A program made the position numbers and the translations under genes. The notes beneath the pieces are model-generated. The model searched no databases. It was not told the DNA's origin and saw only the letters and a list, made by a program, of their open reading frames with translations. A DNA stretch of 64,000 bases, taken from positions 186,001-250,000 of the forward strand of contig NZ_JAGHQP010000002.1 of assembly GCF_017744255.1 (NCBI RefSeq), in the 5' to 3' direction. Position 1 is the first letter of the stretch. Each line of letters begins with the position of its first letter. Positions 51,234 through 59,004 of this stretch are shown here, piece by piece. The DNA is from Brevundimonas sp. A19_0 (lineage in GTDB: Bacteria; Pseudomonadota; Alphaproteobacteria; Caulobacterales; Caulobacteraceae).

Positions 51234-51835
51234 ACCGGTGCCCCCGTCTTCCCGGAGATCGTGCCGCCGGTGTGGACGTGCGACTTGAGGCTCTTGGGTG
51301 CGCCGGCGACGTCGACGACGACGTCCTCCTTGGCGGTCACCTTCCTGTCGACCACGGTGTTGCCGGTGATCGTCGTGTCGCCATCGATCGAGACGTTGCC
51401 GGTGATGGTGGTGTCGCCGACGATGGTGACTCCGCCCGGGGCGGTCATGGTCACGCGGCCGGGCGTCTCGACCTCAAGGTGCTGGCCCTCCGGATCGTAG
51501 GAGACCTGGGCGCCGTCCTGAAAGCGGATGGCGTTTTTCAGGCCGAGGAACAGGGGCGCGAAGGCCGAGGACGGCAGGCCGTTCAGCACCATGCCCTGCT
51601 CGATGTCACCCTCGGGGGCGATGACCAGGACTTGCTGGCCGACCGTCGGCGGGATCCAGATGGTGGTGTCGCCGACCGCCATCAGCCAGTCGATCGGCGG
51701 AGTGGTCTGTTCGCCCATGGTCACCACGACCTTGCCCGCCTCAAGATCAACCGACTGGACGATGCCGACGCGCAGAAGCGAGCCGATCAGGCGATCGGAG
51801 TCGGCGGCCGGGCGTGAGAAAGCGGGGCGGGTCAT
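51230..51835 (-). CDS. V: baseplate central spike protein V
   Basis: About 201 residues from the ATG at 51835 (212 if starting at 51868; neither has a clear ribosome binding site). It has an OB-fold N-terminal part (GIVQSVDLEAGKVVVTMGEQ, WIPPTVGQQVLVIAPEGDIE) and a beta-helical C-terminal needle of VxGDTTITGN repeats. It ends in KSHVHTGGTISGKTGAPV, where the HxH motif corresponds to the iron-binding tip of P2 gpV. It pierces the host outer membrane. Its 5' flank holds one copy of the 22-bp repeat. Confidence 0.92.
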   Translation of the reverse strand: MTRPAFSRPAADSDRLIGSLLRVGIVQSVDLEAGKVVVTMGEQTTPPIDWLMAVGDTTIWIPPTVGQQVLVIAPEGDIEQGMVLNGLPSSAFAPLFLGLKNAIRFQDGAQVSYDPEGQHLEVETPGRVTMTAPGGVTIVGDTTITGNVSIDGDTTITGNTVVDRKVTAKEDVVVDVAGAPKSLKSHVHTGGTISGKTGAPV

Positions 51836-51883
51836 AGGCTGCGGACGATGGCGCAGCGCGCGCAACATCGCAGGGGCGCGGTG

Positions 51884-51905
51884 TTGTCAGCACCGCACGG
51901 CACAA
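51884..51905 (-). repeat. 22-bp inverted repeat copy upstream of V (candidate Ogr site)
   Basis: On the minus strand this 22-bp sequence begins TTGTGCCGTG and ends GTGCTGACAA. It has outer TTGT/ACAA arms in dyad, and GTGC repeated three times at 5-bp intervals. An exact copy lies at 56861-56882 on the opposite strand. It occupies the V upstream gap. The TGT...ACA dyad recalls the P2 Ogr-binding consensus (TGT-N12-ACA near -55) but the spacer here is 14. Confidence 0.6.
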
Positions 51906-51912
51906 AAGGCGG

Positions 51913-52596
51913 TTACCCCGTGGTGGTCAGGCTTTCGTCCAGCTCGGGCCAGCTGATCGAGCGCGGGAACCTCGCCTGATCCGGGACATCCCGCAGCGCC
52001 TGAATGTGCTCGAGGACGGATCGATAGTCCTCAGGCGTCAGGGTGGTGGTGATGCCGAGGGCGAGCTCGTCGCGGTGACGATCGACCAGCCAACGGACCC
52101 GGGCGATGCGGCGGGTGCGGTCGGTGCGAACGGCGTGCGCCAGCAAAGCCTCGTCGGGCTCGCCATCCGGATCATCGTCATCCGTCGCGGCTGGGCGAAC
52201 CGTCCAGGCGCCCTCGTCAAACACGGCTTCCTCGTCGAAGCCGAACGCCGGCGGCGGCTCGAGGGTGGAATTGGCCGGGATCAGCCAGTGCTCGGGCTGC
52301 ACCCGGCCTGCGGCGGCCGTCGCATCGGCAAGCGCAGCATCGCGGATCTGCATGGCCTGCCCGATCGCGGCGTCCAGATCCTGCTCGGCCTGGGCCAGTT
52401 CGTCGAGCGTCGTGCGGGGCGCGGCGGCGAACGCCGCGATGGCTTCATCGTAGGCGCTCGCATAGGCGGCGTGGGCAGCGGCGGCCAGCGGATCGTGAAC
52501 GGCCTTGCGGGCCAGCTCGAGCTCCATGGGGTCCGCGTCGGCCATGCCGGCGCCCCGGTAAAGGCCAGTCTCGGGATCATAGTGATAGATCAGCAT
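51913..52596 (-). CDS. tail fibre assembly-like protein (G position)
   Basis: A 227-residue protein directly downstream of the tail fibre. The N-terminus YHYDPETGLYRGAGMADADP and the later EHWLIPANSTLEPPPAFGFD with EAVFDEGAWTV are the ligand-like segments of phage tail-fibre assembly chaperones. Between them lies an Ala-rich helical insertion of about 75 residues (AAAHAAYASAYDEAIAAF ...). The C-terminus ends with LTPEDYRSVLEHIQALRDVP. P2 G is about 175 residues, so the insertion explains the extra length. It probably helps the fibre fold or trimerise. Confidence 0.75.
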   Translation of the reverse strand: MLIYHYDPETGLYRGAGMADADPMELELARKAVHDPLAAAAHAAYASAYDEAIAAFAAAPRTTLDELAQAEQDLDAAIGQAMQIRDAALADATAAAGRVQPEHWLIPANSTLEPPPAFGFDEEAVFDEGAWTVRPAATDDDDPDGEPDEALLAHAVRTDRTRRIARVRWLVDRHRDELALGITTTLTPEDYRSVLEHIQALRDVPDQARFPRSISWPELDESLTTTG

Positions 52597-52604
52597 GGCG
52601 CGCC

Positions 52605-55283
52605 TCAGTAGGAGATACAGGCCAAGAGGGCCTCGTTGACCGGGCGGGCTTCGCTTCCGCCCTCGTAGCCGGTGAACATGCTGCGACCCACGCCATCGGA
52701 ATCGCCATCCTCGACGTAGTTGTCGTTCGACCCGGTCGAGCTTCGTGCGGCGATGGAGTGCCGGTGCTGCAGGTTCTGGCTGGCCTGATAGCTGCCCGTC
52801 CCCAGCGCGCGGCCCGGGTCCAGCCCGCGCCCGTTATCCAGGCCCCGGAAGAACAGGCCGCGCCAGTCGGGGATCTGGAAGGTGGTCGCGCCGTCGCCGG
52901 CGCCATAGCGGGTGCCGATCGCGGCAAACAGCCGGGCATAGGTGGTGCGCGAGACGACGGCGCCGTTGGCGACCAGGCAGCGGGTACCGGCCGGGACCGT
53001 GGCCTGGTCGAAGAGGTGAAGCTGCCCGGCCGGCCACACCAGGTCGAGCAGGTCCGTGATCTTGGACGCCGTCAGGTTCGGGATGCGGGCGACGTCGAAG
53101 ACACCCGAGGTGACGTCGGCGGCGGCGTGGGTGTGGGCCGAAGGCGTGAAGGTCGACGGCTTGCCGGTGATCTCGGTCCAGGCGTGCGCGTGGCCGAGCG
53201 GCGAGGCAAAGGCTGCGATGGCCTGGCGAACCCGCTGGGCGGTGAAGTAGCGGACGGTCGTCGCGGTGCCGGCCTCGGCCTCGGCCTGGCCGATCAAGCT
53301 GTAGGCATTGGCGGCCAGCTTCGCATCCAGCGCCACCTGCAGACCCGTGACGTCGCCGATCGCGTGGCTGTGCGGCGATGGAGCGAAGAAGTCCGGTTTG
53401 CCGCTGATCTCGCCCCAGCCATGGGAGTGACCGAGAGGCGAGGCGAAGGCCGCGATCGCCTGACGGATACGCAGGGCCGAGACGTAGCGGACAGTCGTCG
53501 CGGTGCCCGCCTCGGCTTCGGCCTGGCTGATCAGGCTGTAGGCATTGGCCGCCAGCTTGGCATCCAGGGCCGCCTGGAGGCCCGGGATTTCAGAAATGCC
53601 ATGGGCATGGGTCGAGTCCGAGACCTTCCGCCATGGATACCAGGTTCCGGAGTAATTCGTGCGCCACCACGATTCATTGCCATTGTAAGTCGTGTACCTC
53701 TGATAGGTATAGTAGAGGCCATAGACCTCCAGGAGCCCCGCCGCTGGGGTCGGGTAGTTCGCCCCCGACGCCGCCTGCGAGTTCGAGGACTGGTGGTAGA
53801 TGCCAGTGGTGACGTAGTCGTTGAGGTCTTGGCCAGAGCTGATGGCCCCGACATACTGGACGACCGCGTTGGTGATGCCGTAGCCGGCAAGGGTGTTCGG
53901 CTTCCCCCCGAGGTTGGCAAAGGTGAAGGCGGAAGCGTCGAGCTTGCTCGCAGGATTGAAGTTTCCGCTGTCCCAGAATTTGCGCCAGGCCGACCAGGCG
54001 CCTCCGATCGACCCGCGATGGAAGACGTCTCCGCTCGAGGGCCGCGTGTAGCGCTGCTCGACGGCATTGCCTTGGGCCAGCACCTCGATCATGCCGGCCG
54101 CGCCAATGGGATAGTTGGCGCCGTCCGTGGCGCCGGCGTCCAGCGGCTGACGATAGAAGCCCGGCGTGGTGCAGAGATTGAGGTCCGAGCCCGAGACGGC
54201 GAGCGAGTTGACGAACTGGAGCAGGACCGGCTTGCCTGTGACCTGCGCCCAGTCATGGGAATGGATGGCTGCGGCCTTGGAGTTCGGGTCGAAATTGCCC
54301 TCAAACCACACCTGCTGTGTGCCGACCCGCGGTACGGTCTCGAACGTGACCTGACCAGTCGCCCGGACGATCGCGAACGGGATGCCCAGATAGGCGCCAT
54401 TGTCGGCGAAGCGCATGAACTCGAGAAGCGCACCGTTGTTTGCCCCGGACTCGGCCGAGCCGTTCGCTCGAATGCGCCAGCGATCAGTGACATCAGTCTT
54501 GAAGTTGATCTCGCGAACCGTGCCCGCGTTGCCCCGGATATCCAGTCGGCCTCCGCCGGCGGCTGCAATAGCTACGACGCCCGTGAACGTGGCCCCAGCG
54601 AGGTTCGCCTTCTCAGCCAGAGCCACCGCCAGACCGGTGATCTTGCCCATCACCAGGTCCGGGATGCGCGCGACATCGAAGACGCCGGACGTGACATGGC
54701 CCGCATCATGGCTGTGCGCCACGTCGGCCTTCGTCCCCAGCAGGGCCGTCAGCAGCACCTTGAGACGCGAGGGCGGGACCGCCACGTCGCTGCGCGCGCC
54801 GGCGTCGACCTCGGGCTGTGTGGCGATCTTGATGACGCCCGCCTGGTCGACGGTCGCCGGCGGATTGATGAAGTCGGTATTGCCGAATTCGATCATGGCC
54901 GTGGTCAGGCTGGCCAGCACCACGTCGACCGCCAGCAGCATGATCGAGGCCGTCGACTTCTGGACGATGGGCGCGGCCTGGCCATAGACGGCAAACAGGG
55001 TGCCGTCCGACAGGATCAGGCCGAAGCCGCGCATCGAATAGGACTGGATCGACTCGTCGCGGATCGTGAGGTGCAGTGTGTCCGCCGCGACCACGTCGCC
55101 CGAAAAGGTGGTCAGCCGCTTCAGCTCGGTCGGCAGGGCCGTCATGGCCGCGAAGTTCGCCCCCTCCATATTCGAGGACGTCAGGGCGATCTCATGGATC
55201 GTCAGGGCATTGGTGCCGGTGTTCTGGGCGTTGATCAGGGCGGCGCGGCCCGCGTCGGTAATGGTGATCGGCAATCCGGGCAT
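52605..55283 (-). CDS. H: tail fibre protein H
   Basis: An 892-residue fibre (P2 H 669). The N-terminal P2-type baseplate-attachment domain begins GLPITITDAGRAALINAQNT. The shaft has several phage-fibre repeats. Two pyocin-knob-like domains follow, around residues 390-445 (TPGFYRQPLDAGATDGANYP) and 480-550 (VTTGIYHQSSNSQAASGANY). Then come two tandem 79-residue repeats (237-bp period, LDAKLAANAYSLI cores). A collar domain ends it (GAGDGATTFQIPDWRGLFFR). Around 53,640-53,900 base composition drops, indicating a spliced-in segment. It determines host receptor specificity. Confidence 0.9.
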   Translation of the reverse strand: MPGLPITITDAGRAALINAQNTGTNALTIHEIALTSSNMEGANFAAMTALPTELKRLTTFSGDVVAADTLHLTIRDESIQSYSMRGFGLILSDGTLFAVYGQAAPIVQKSTASIMLLAVDVVLASLTTAMIEFGNTDFINPPATVDQAGVIKIATQPEVDAGARSDVAVPPSRLKVLLTALLGTKADVAHSHDAGHVTSGVFDVARIPDLVMGKITGLAVALAEKANLAGATFTGVVAIAAAGGGRLDIRGNAGTVREINFKTDVTDRWRIRANGSAESGANNGALLEFMRFADNGAYLGIPFAIVRATGQVTFETVPRVGTQQVWFEGNFDPNSKAAAIHSHDWAQVTGKPVLLQFVNSLAVSGSDLNLCTTPGFYRQPLDAGATDGANYPIGAAGMIEVLAQGNAVEQRYTRPSSGDVFHRGSIGGAWSAWRKFWDSGNFNPASKLDASAFTFANLGGKPNTLAGYGITNAVVQYVGAISSGQDLNDYVTTGIYHQSSNSQAASGANYPTPAAGLLEVYGLYYTYQRYTTYNGNESWWRTNYSGTWYPWRKVSDSTHAHGISEIPGLQAALDAKLAANAYSLISQAEAEAGTATTVRYVSALRIRQAIAAFASPLGHSHGWGEISGKPDFFAPSPHSHAIGDVTGLQVALDAKLAANAYSLIGQAEAEAGTATTVRYFTAQRVRQAIAAFASPLGHAHAWTEITGKPSTFTPSAHTHAAADVTSGVFDVARIPNLTASKITDLLDLVWPAGQLHLFDQATVPAGTRCLVANGAVVSRTTYARLFAAIGTRYGAGDGATTFQIPDWRGLFFRGLDNGRGLDPGRALGTGSYQASQNLQHRHSIAARSSTGSNDNYVEDGDSDGVGRSMFTGYEGGSEARPVNEALLACISY
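53170..53610 (-). repeat. tandem 237-bp repeats in the tail fibre shaft
   Basis: Two consecutive copies encode LQxALDAKLAANAYSLIxQ followed by EAEAGTATTVRY and RQAIAAFASPLGHxH, with identical codons over long stretches (for example the GTAGGCATTGGC core at 53301 and 53538). The 237-bp offset equals 79 codons, so copy number can change without a frameshift. Outer limits are approximate. Confidence 0.75.
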
Positions 55284-55843
55284 CAGGCGGCCTCAAGCTG
55301 CAGGCGGACGTAGTCGGCCGCGCGCGCTGCGGCGGCCGTGCCAAGTCCGCCCTGGGCCGAGAGGCCCTGGGTGAAGGTGAAGTGCGCGCGCACGGGCTTG
55401 GTCCGGGCGACCTCGTCGATGACTTCCTCGACGAAGCGGGCCGTGGCCGGCTGACCGCCGTCCCCGTTCAGGGTCAGCACCAGGTCGAAGGTGTAGGGGT
55501 CGCCCGGGGGATCCTGTTGCCACCATTCCCGCAGGGCGATCTGACCGCCGAAGGCCGCGACGACCTGACGGACAGAGGCGGCCGTGCCCTTCTTGCGCTG
55601 GATCTCGATGGCCGCCGCCACCACGGCGCGCTTGACGCCTTCCGGCCAGGTCGGATTCCAGCTGTCGATCGACAGGGCATAGGCCAGCCACGGCAGGAGC
55701 TCGATCGGGCAGGTGTCGGGGCGCCAGAGGTCGCGCAGCGGGACCGGCACATCGTCCAGGCGACGCGTCAGGCGCTCGAGGGCCAGCTCGAGCGCGGTGG
55801 AATTCTCGGGTGCCAGGCACTGGCTATCGCGGACCAGGGGCAT
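55283..55843 (-). CDS. I: baseplate/tail protein I
   Basis: A 186-residue gpI family protein (P2 I 176). ALELALERLTRRLDDVPVPL, DLWRPDTCPIELLPWLAYAL, SIDSWNPTWPEGVKRAVVAA and RKKGTAASVRQVVAAFGGQI are all classic gpI segments. It belongs to the baseplate periphery and links to fibres. It is tightly packed with J upstream (2-base gap) and H downstream (1-base overlap). Confidence 0.94.
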   Translation of the reverse strand: MPLVRDSQCLAPENSTALELALERLTRRLDDVPVPLRDLWRPDTCPIELLPWLAYALSIDSWNPTWPEGVKRAVVAAAIEIQRKKGTAASVRQVVAAFGGQIALREWWQQDPPGDPYTFDLVLTLNGDGGQPATARFVEEVIDEVARTKPVRAHFTFTQGLSAQGGLGTAAAARAADYVRLQLEAA

Positions 55844-55845
55844 GC

Positions 55846-56787
55846 CTATTCCCCGAGGCCGGCGTGGGTGACGTCGATCGACGTGCAGCGTGCCGCCTGG
55901 GTGCGGGTCACGACGACGTTGGCAGCGGGCAATACCAGGTCGACGTCCTGGACGCCTTCGGGCGACAGAGCCGCGATGATGCCCGAGCGCGTGACGTCGC
56001 GGCCGAGCCGGAAACAGGCCGCCAGATAGGCGTCGAGACGGGCAAGCGCCTCGTCGATGACGACCGAGGCGTCGGGCCCCGCGAAGGTGGTCAGGGTGGC
56101 CTCGACCGCAAAGGTGAGGACCTCGGCCGCAGCCACGGTCACCTGATCCGTCAGGGGGCGGACGTCCTCGGCCGAGACATAGGCCTCGACCGCATCGAGC
56201 AGGGCCTGATCCGGGACGCCATTGCCGAGGCGGGACAGGACGGTGACCAGGACCTGGCCGGGCGACGGGCTGGTGGCGCTGGCATCGAGGACATCGCCGG
56301 ACGCGTCGAGGGCCTTGGACACATACGCACCCTCGGGGCCGGCCACCGAATAGGCCTCGGGTGCCAGCAGGGCGCGACGGCGCAGGGCTTCGTCGTCTTC
56401 CATGACAGCCGGCACAAGGCCGTCACCGGACGCCGGCACGATGACCAGGCGCTCGACGCCGAGCAGGGCGACCAGGTGATCGAGGTCCGCCCCCACGGCA
56501 TAGGCGATGGTGACGGCGCGCGCGGCGTCATTGACCCGCTGGCGCAAGCCGAGCTCGCGATAGGCGAAGATCTGGATGATCTTGACCAGCGGCTCGGACG
56601 GCAGGGCCAGCACCTGGGCCATGGCGGCGCCGGCCTCCGGGCTGTCCTCGGCCATGGCGTCGATCAGCAGCTGCCTGGCCTCGGCCACGATGGCGTCGAA
56701 GGACAGGGCCTCGACGACTTTCGGGAAGGGCAGCTTGGACAGGTTGACGGCAGTCGAGCCGCTGGCCTGGCCGGCGAGGACGGACAC
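55846..56787 (-). CDS. J: baseplate assembly protein J
   Basis: A 313-residue gpJ (P2 J 302; T4 gp6-like). VNLSKLPFPKVVEALSFDAI at the N-terminus, FAYRELGLRQRVNDAARAVT and YAVGADLDHLVALLGVERLV, then RALLAPEAYSVAGPEGAYVS, are strongly conserved. It forms the baseplate wedge core. Here it opens the J-I-H-G module, 74 bases below a copy of the 22-bp repeat, rather than following W. Confidence 0.95.
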   Translation of the reverse strand: MSVLAGQASGSTAVNLSKLPFPKVVEALSFDAIVAEARQLLIDAMAEDSPEAGAAMAQVLALPSEPLVKIIQIFAYRELGLRQRVNDAARAVTIAYAVGADLDHLVALLGVERLVIVPASGDGLVPAVMEDDEALRRRALLAPEAYSVAGPEGAYVSKALDASGDVLDASATSPSPGQVLVTVLSRLGNGVPDQALLDAVEAYVSAEDVRPLTDQVTVAAAEVLTFAVEATLTTFAGPDASVVIDEALARLDAYLAACFRLGRDVTRSGIIAALSPEGVQDVDLVLPAANVVVTRTQAARCTSIDVTHAGLGE

Positions 56788-56860
56788 GGACGGAAACCTC
56801 TAGGTCACAAGCGGGCCTCCGTTGTCACCGCCCGGGCAGGGGGCTGGCGACCGGGCGCTG

Positions 56861-56882
56861 TTGTGCCGTGCGGTGCTGACAA
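56861..56882 (+). repeat. 22-bp inverted repeat copy upstream of J (candidate Ogr site)
   Basis: Exact copy of the sequence at 51884-51905 but read on the plus strand, in the 122-bp gap between S and J. No other copy was found in the window. Seen from the minus-strand genes downstream, the two copies have opposite orientations, which suits a dyad-symmetric protein site. The remainder of this gap shows no gene. Confidence 0.6.
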
Positions 56883-56909
56883 ATGTAGCGGGGAAGTCGC
56901 GGCTGCGGG

Positions 56910-57617
56910 CTAGCGCCCGGCCCGGCGACCCCATCCGAGGGCGTCGCCGGCATGATCGATGAAGGCGTTCAGGAGCATCGCTTCGTCTGACGGCGCGAAG
57001 CCGATCAGCTCCCGCCGGGGATAATCGATCTCGGGCCCGCCCGGGGCGACCTGATCCCGGCCGCCGTCGTGGTGAACGCGGGCGATGCGCGACGCGCGCG
57101 AGGTGAACTCGACCCAGGCGGCCTCGCTGTCCGCGCCGGCCTTGAGCCAGCGACTGGACCGCAGCCCCCGGAACATCGGCTGGGCCCGCCGCCGCACCCG
57201 GCCCTGCACACTGCGGGCTGCGGATGCATCCATGGAGGTGTCGGCCTGACCTTCTGGCGTGATCCAGCGGATCACCCTGGACTCCTTGAAGGTGCGAAGG
57301 CCGTCGGCCTCGCGGTCGAAGCCGATCATCATCTTGCCCTGCTGGCGCCAGCTACGCATGTCGACCAGGCGCGGCTCGCCCGATCCTCCGGACGGGTAGA
57401 GAAAGCGCACCGGCCGCGTGGCCGGCTTCATGTCGCGGCGCGGCTTGCGCTTGGGCCAGCTGGACCCGTCCGGTGCCTTCTGGGCAGCCATGCGACGCTG
57501 TTGGACGCGGCGGATATCCCCCGAGAGACGCTTGAGCAGCCGCCTGCGGGCGGGCGGGTCGAGCGCGGCCAGACAGGCCGCCGCGATATCGTGCAGCTGG
57601 GCCAGGTCCTCGGCCAT
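56910..57617 (-). CDS. S: tail completion protein S
   Basis: A 235-residue protein with P2 gpS features (DLAQLHDIAAACLAALDPPA, RRLLKRLSGDIRRVQQRRMA and the QKAPDGSSWPKRKPR segment). It is longer than P2 S (about 150) by an insertion in the second half (about residues 115-190). It is a tail-terminus or tail completion factor. The ATG overlaps the R stop by one base. Confidence 0.85.
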   Translation of the reverse strand: MAEDLAQLHDIAAACLAALDPPARRRLLKRLSGDIRRVQQRRMAAQKAPDGSSWPKRKPRRDMKPATRPVRFLYPSGGSGEPRLVDMRSWRQQGKMMIGFDREADGLRTFKESRVIRWITPEGQADTSMDASAARSVQGRVRRRAQPMFRGLRSSRWLKAGADSEAAWVEFTSRASRIARVHHDGGRDQVAPGGPEIDYPRRELIGFAPSDEAMLLNAFIDHAGDALGWGRRAGR

Positions 57618-58117
57618 CAGCTGACCTCGGGATGGGCCTCACAGCGGGCGATGACCGCGCCGTCCAGATAGACGATGTGCAGCGGCGGGCCGTCCGCGAA
57701 GGCCAGCGGTGCCGGAGGTTCGAGATACACCACGTCGTGACCGCCGCCAGGGCGAGCCTCGATCCGATAGGATTCGGTCAGTTTGAGATCGATGTGGACG
57801 TCGACCTTGTCGGGGCTCAGCATCTCGACGGTGAGATTGATGCCCCGCGCCGTGGCCTCCGGGCTGCTGATCAGGTCGTGCTGCCAACGCTGGATCCAGA
57901 GCATCAAGGGAACCGTGATCTCTGCCGGGTCACCCGCGAAGTCCAGGAGGGCCAGCTCGAGCGTGTAGCGGTACTCGAACGCCTGCCCCGGCCGGGCCGA
58001 CGCGAAGATGCCGAGATCGGTGGCGACCATGTGCAGACGATAGGGGTCGGTCTTGAGCCCGTGGCGCGGGTCCAGGCTCTCCGACAGGTATGCCCGCAGC
58101 GAATTCGGCTTCTTCAC
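57617..58117 (-). CDS. R: tail completion protein R
   Basis: A 166-residue gpR family protein (P2 R 155). KKPNSLRAYLSESLDPRHGL followed by FEYRYTLELALLDFAGDPAE and PLMLWIQRWQHDLISSPEAT are conserved. The end of Rz1 overlaps its start by 4 bases. gpR and gpS complete the head-proximal tail end. Confidence 0.9.
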   Translation of the reverse strand: MKKPNSLRAYLSESLDPRHGLKTDPYRLHMVATDLGIFASARPGQAFEYRYTLELALLDFAGDPAEITVPLMLWIQRWQHDLISSPEATARGINLTVEMLSPDKVDVHIDLKLTESYRIEARPGGGHDVVYLEPPAPLAFADGPPLHIVYLDGAVIARCEAHPEVS

Positions 58118-58428
58118 GGCTCAACCCCCAGCTCGCGCAGCCAGTCATCCTCGTCGGCATGTTCGCCGTCGTGGACGTCGACGGCGGTCTGGCGTGCGAT
58201 GTCGCACTTCACAAGGGCGACACCGGCGTGCACGAGAGTCTGCTCGACCGTGTCGACGGTCAGCTCATCCGGCAGGACCGGGAGCCGGCACGGGCGCTTG
58301 GCGCTTTCCGGCATCTCGCGCCGGGGCGGCGTCACCGTGATCGGCACAGACGGCCGGGCGAAGATCGCACAACCGCTGCCAGCTATCGCGCAGACCAGCG
58401 CCACCGTCAGGAAGAGGAATCGAGTCAT
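58114..58428 (-). CDS. Rz1-like outer-membrane spanin (LysC)
   Basis: A 104-residue protein that starts inside the Rz gene in another frame and runs on past its end, overlapping R by 4 bases. A hydrophobic signal (RFLFLTVALVCAIAGSGC) ends in a cysteine as in lipoproteins, though the lipobox GSGC is not ideal. Unlike minimal Rz1 it has a C-terminal region (TVDTVEQTLVHAGVALVKCD) of P2 LysC type. GAGAGG lies nine bases before its ATG. Together with Rz it should fuse inner and outer membranes at lysis. Confidence 0.75.
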   Translation of the reverse strand: MTRFLFLTVALVCAIAGSGCAIFARPSVPITVTPPRREMPESAKRPCRLPVLPDELTVDTVEQTLVHAGVALVKCDIARQTAVDVHDGEHADEDDWLRELGVEP

Positions 58429-58744
58429 CGGCCTGGGCCTCTCGTTGCAGGGCAAAATCATGGGCGATCGCATCCGCGGCCTCGCGGTCGGCGGCAGCCT
58501 GTTCGACCAGGCGCGTGGTCTGGCGGGCCCCGGAGGCCTCGGCCGATCGGGCGCCGGCGTCGGCCGTGGCGACGGCTGCCTTGCCCTCGGCCACTTCGGC
58601 CCGATGCTCGGCCGCGTTGAACGGATCCCAGCGGAAGCCGAGACCGCCGAGGATCTGGACGCCGGCCACGGCAAAGCAGATCAGCGCGCCGGCGATCAGG
58701 ATCCCGTGGACCGGGGTGAAGCGTGAGACGTCGGGCAGCTTCAC
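58265..58744 (-). CDS. Rz-like inner-membrane spanin (LysB)
   Basis: A 159-residue protein from a GTG that overlaps the upstream stop (GTGA). One N-terminal membrane helix (ILIAGALICFAVAGVQILGG, residues about 15-34) is followed by a long Ala/Glu-rich helix (about 45-110, suitable for coiled-coil) and a Pro-rich end. The last 164 bases contain the Rz1 start in another frame, the standard nested Rz/Rz1 design. Annotation rests on topology and gene order rather than sequence identity. Confidence 0.75.
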   Translation of the reverse strand: MKLPDVSRFTPVHGILIAGALICFAVAGVQILGGLGFRWDPFNAAEHRAEVAEGKAAVATADAGARSAEASGARQTTRLVEQAAADREAADAIAHDFALQREAQADDSIPLPDGGAGLRDSWQRLCDLRPAVCADHGDAAPARDAGKRQAPVPAPGPAG

Positions 58745-59004
58745 GACGGGGCCATCCGGATCAGAAGGCCGATCACCAAGCCGATTGCCAGGACAATGCC
58801 GACGATCGGGGCGGCGATAGCCCGCTCGCCATAGACGCCCGGGTCGAAGAAGAACCGGACCCAGACGAACCAGCAGATGCCGGGGACGATGAGACCCAGA
58901 GCGAAGCCGTGATCGACCACGAAGGCGGCCGCCGTGCTGACCAGACCGCACACCAGCAAGGCCAGAACGATGAATGCGACGGCCCTGTTGAGCTGGGCAA
59001 ACAT
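58741..59004 (-). CDS. small phage membrane protein, holin or antiholin candidate
   Basis: An 87-residue protein with about three membrane segments (VAFIVLALLVCGLVSTAAAF, ALGLIVPGICWFVWVRFFF, PIVGIVLAIGLVIGLLIRM). It stands between the amidase and the Rz gene. The ATG at 59004 overlaps the amidase stop (ATGA). Position corresponds to lysA (antiholin) in P2 order, but it may be the holin itself; sequence alone cannot separate the two. Confidence 0.65.
   Translation of the reverse strand: MFAQLNRAVAFIVLALLVCGLVSTAAAFVVDHGFALGLIVPGICWFVWVRFFFDPGVYGERAIAAPIVGIVLAIGLVIGLLIRMAPS

Noticed and set aside
52758..55313. An 851-codon plus-strand open frame opposite the tail fibre.
   Set aside because: Antisense shadow with Arg/Gly/Asp-rich composition; the fibre frame shows collar, knob and repeat domains.
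51884..56882. The 22-bp inverted repeats as an invertible tail-fibre switch (Gin/Cin type).
   Set aside because: The segment contains J and I, which are essential baseplate genes. Inversion would put J, I, H and G on the wrong strand with no alternative fibre genes. No invertase gene or 26-bp dix/gix-type site is visible in the window. A regulator site is the simpler reading.
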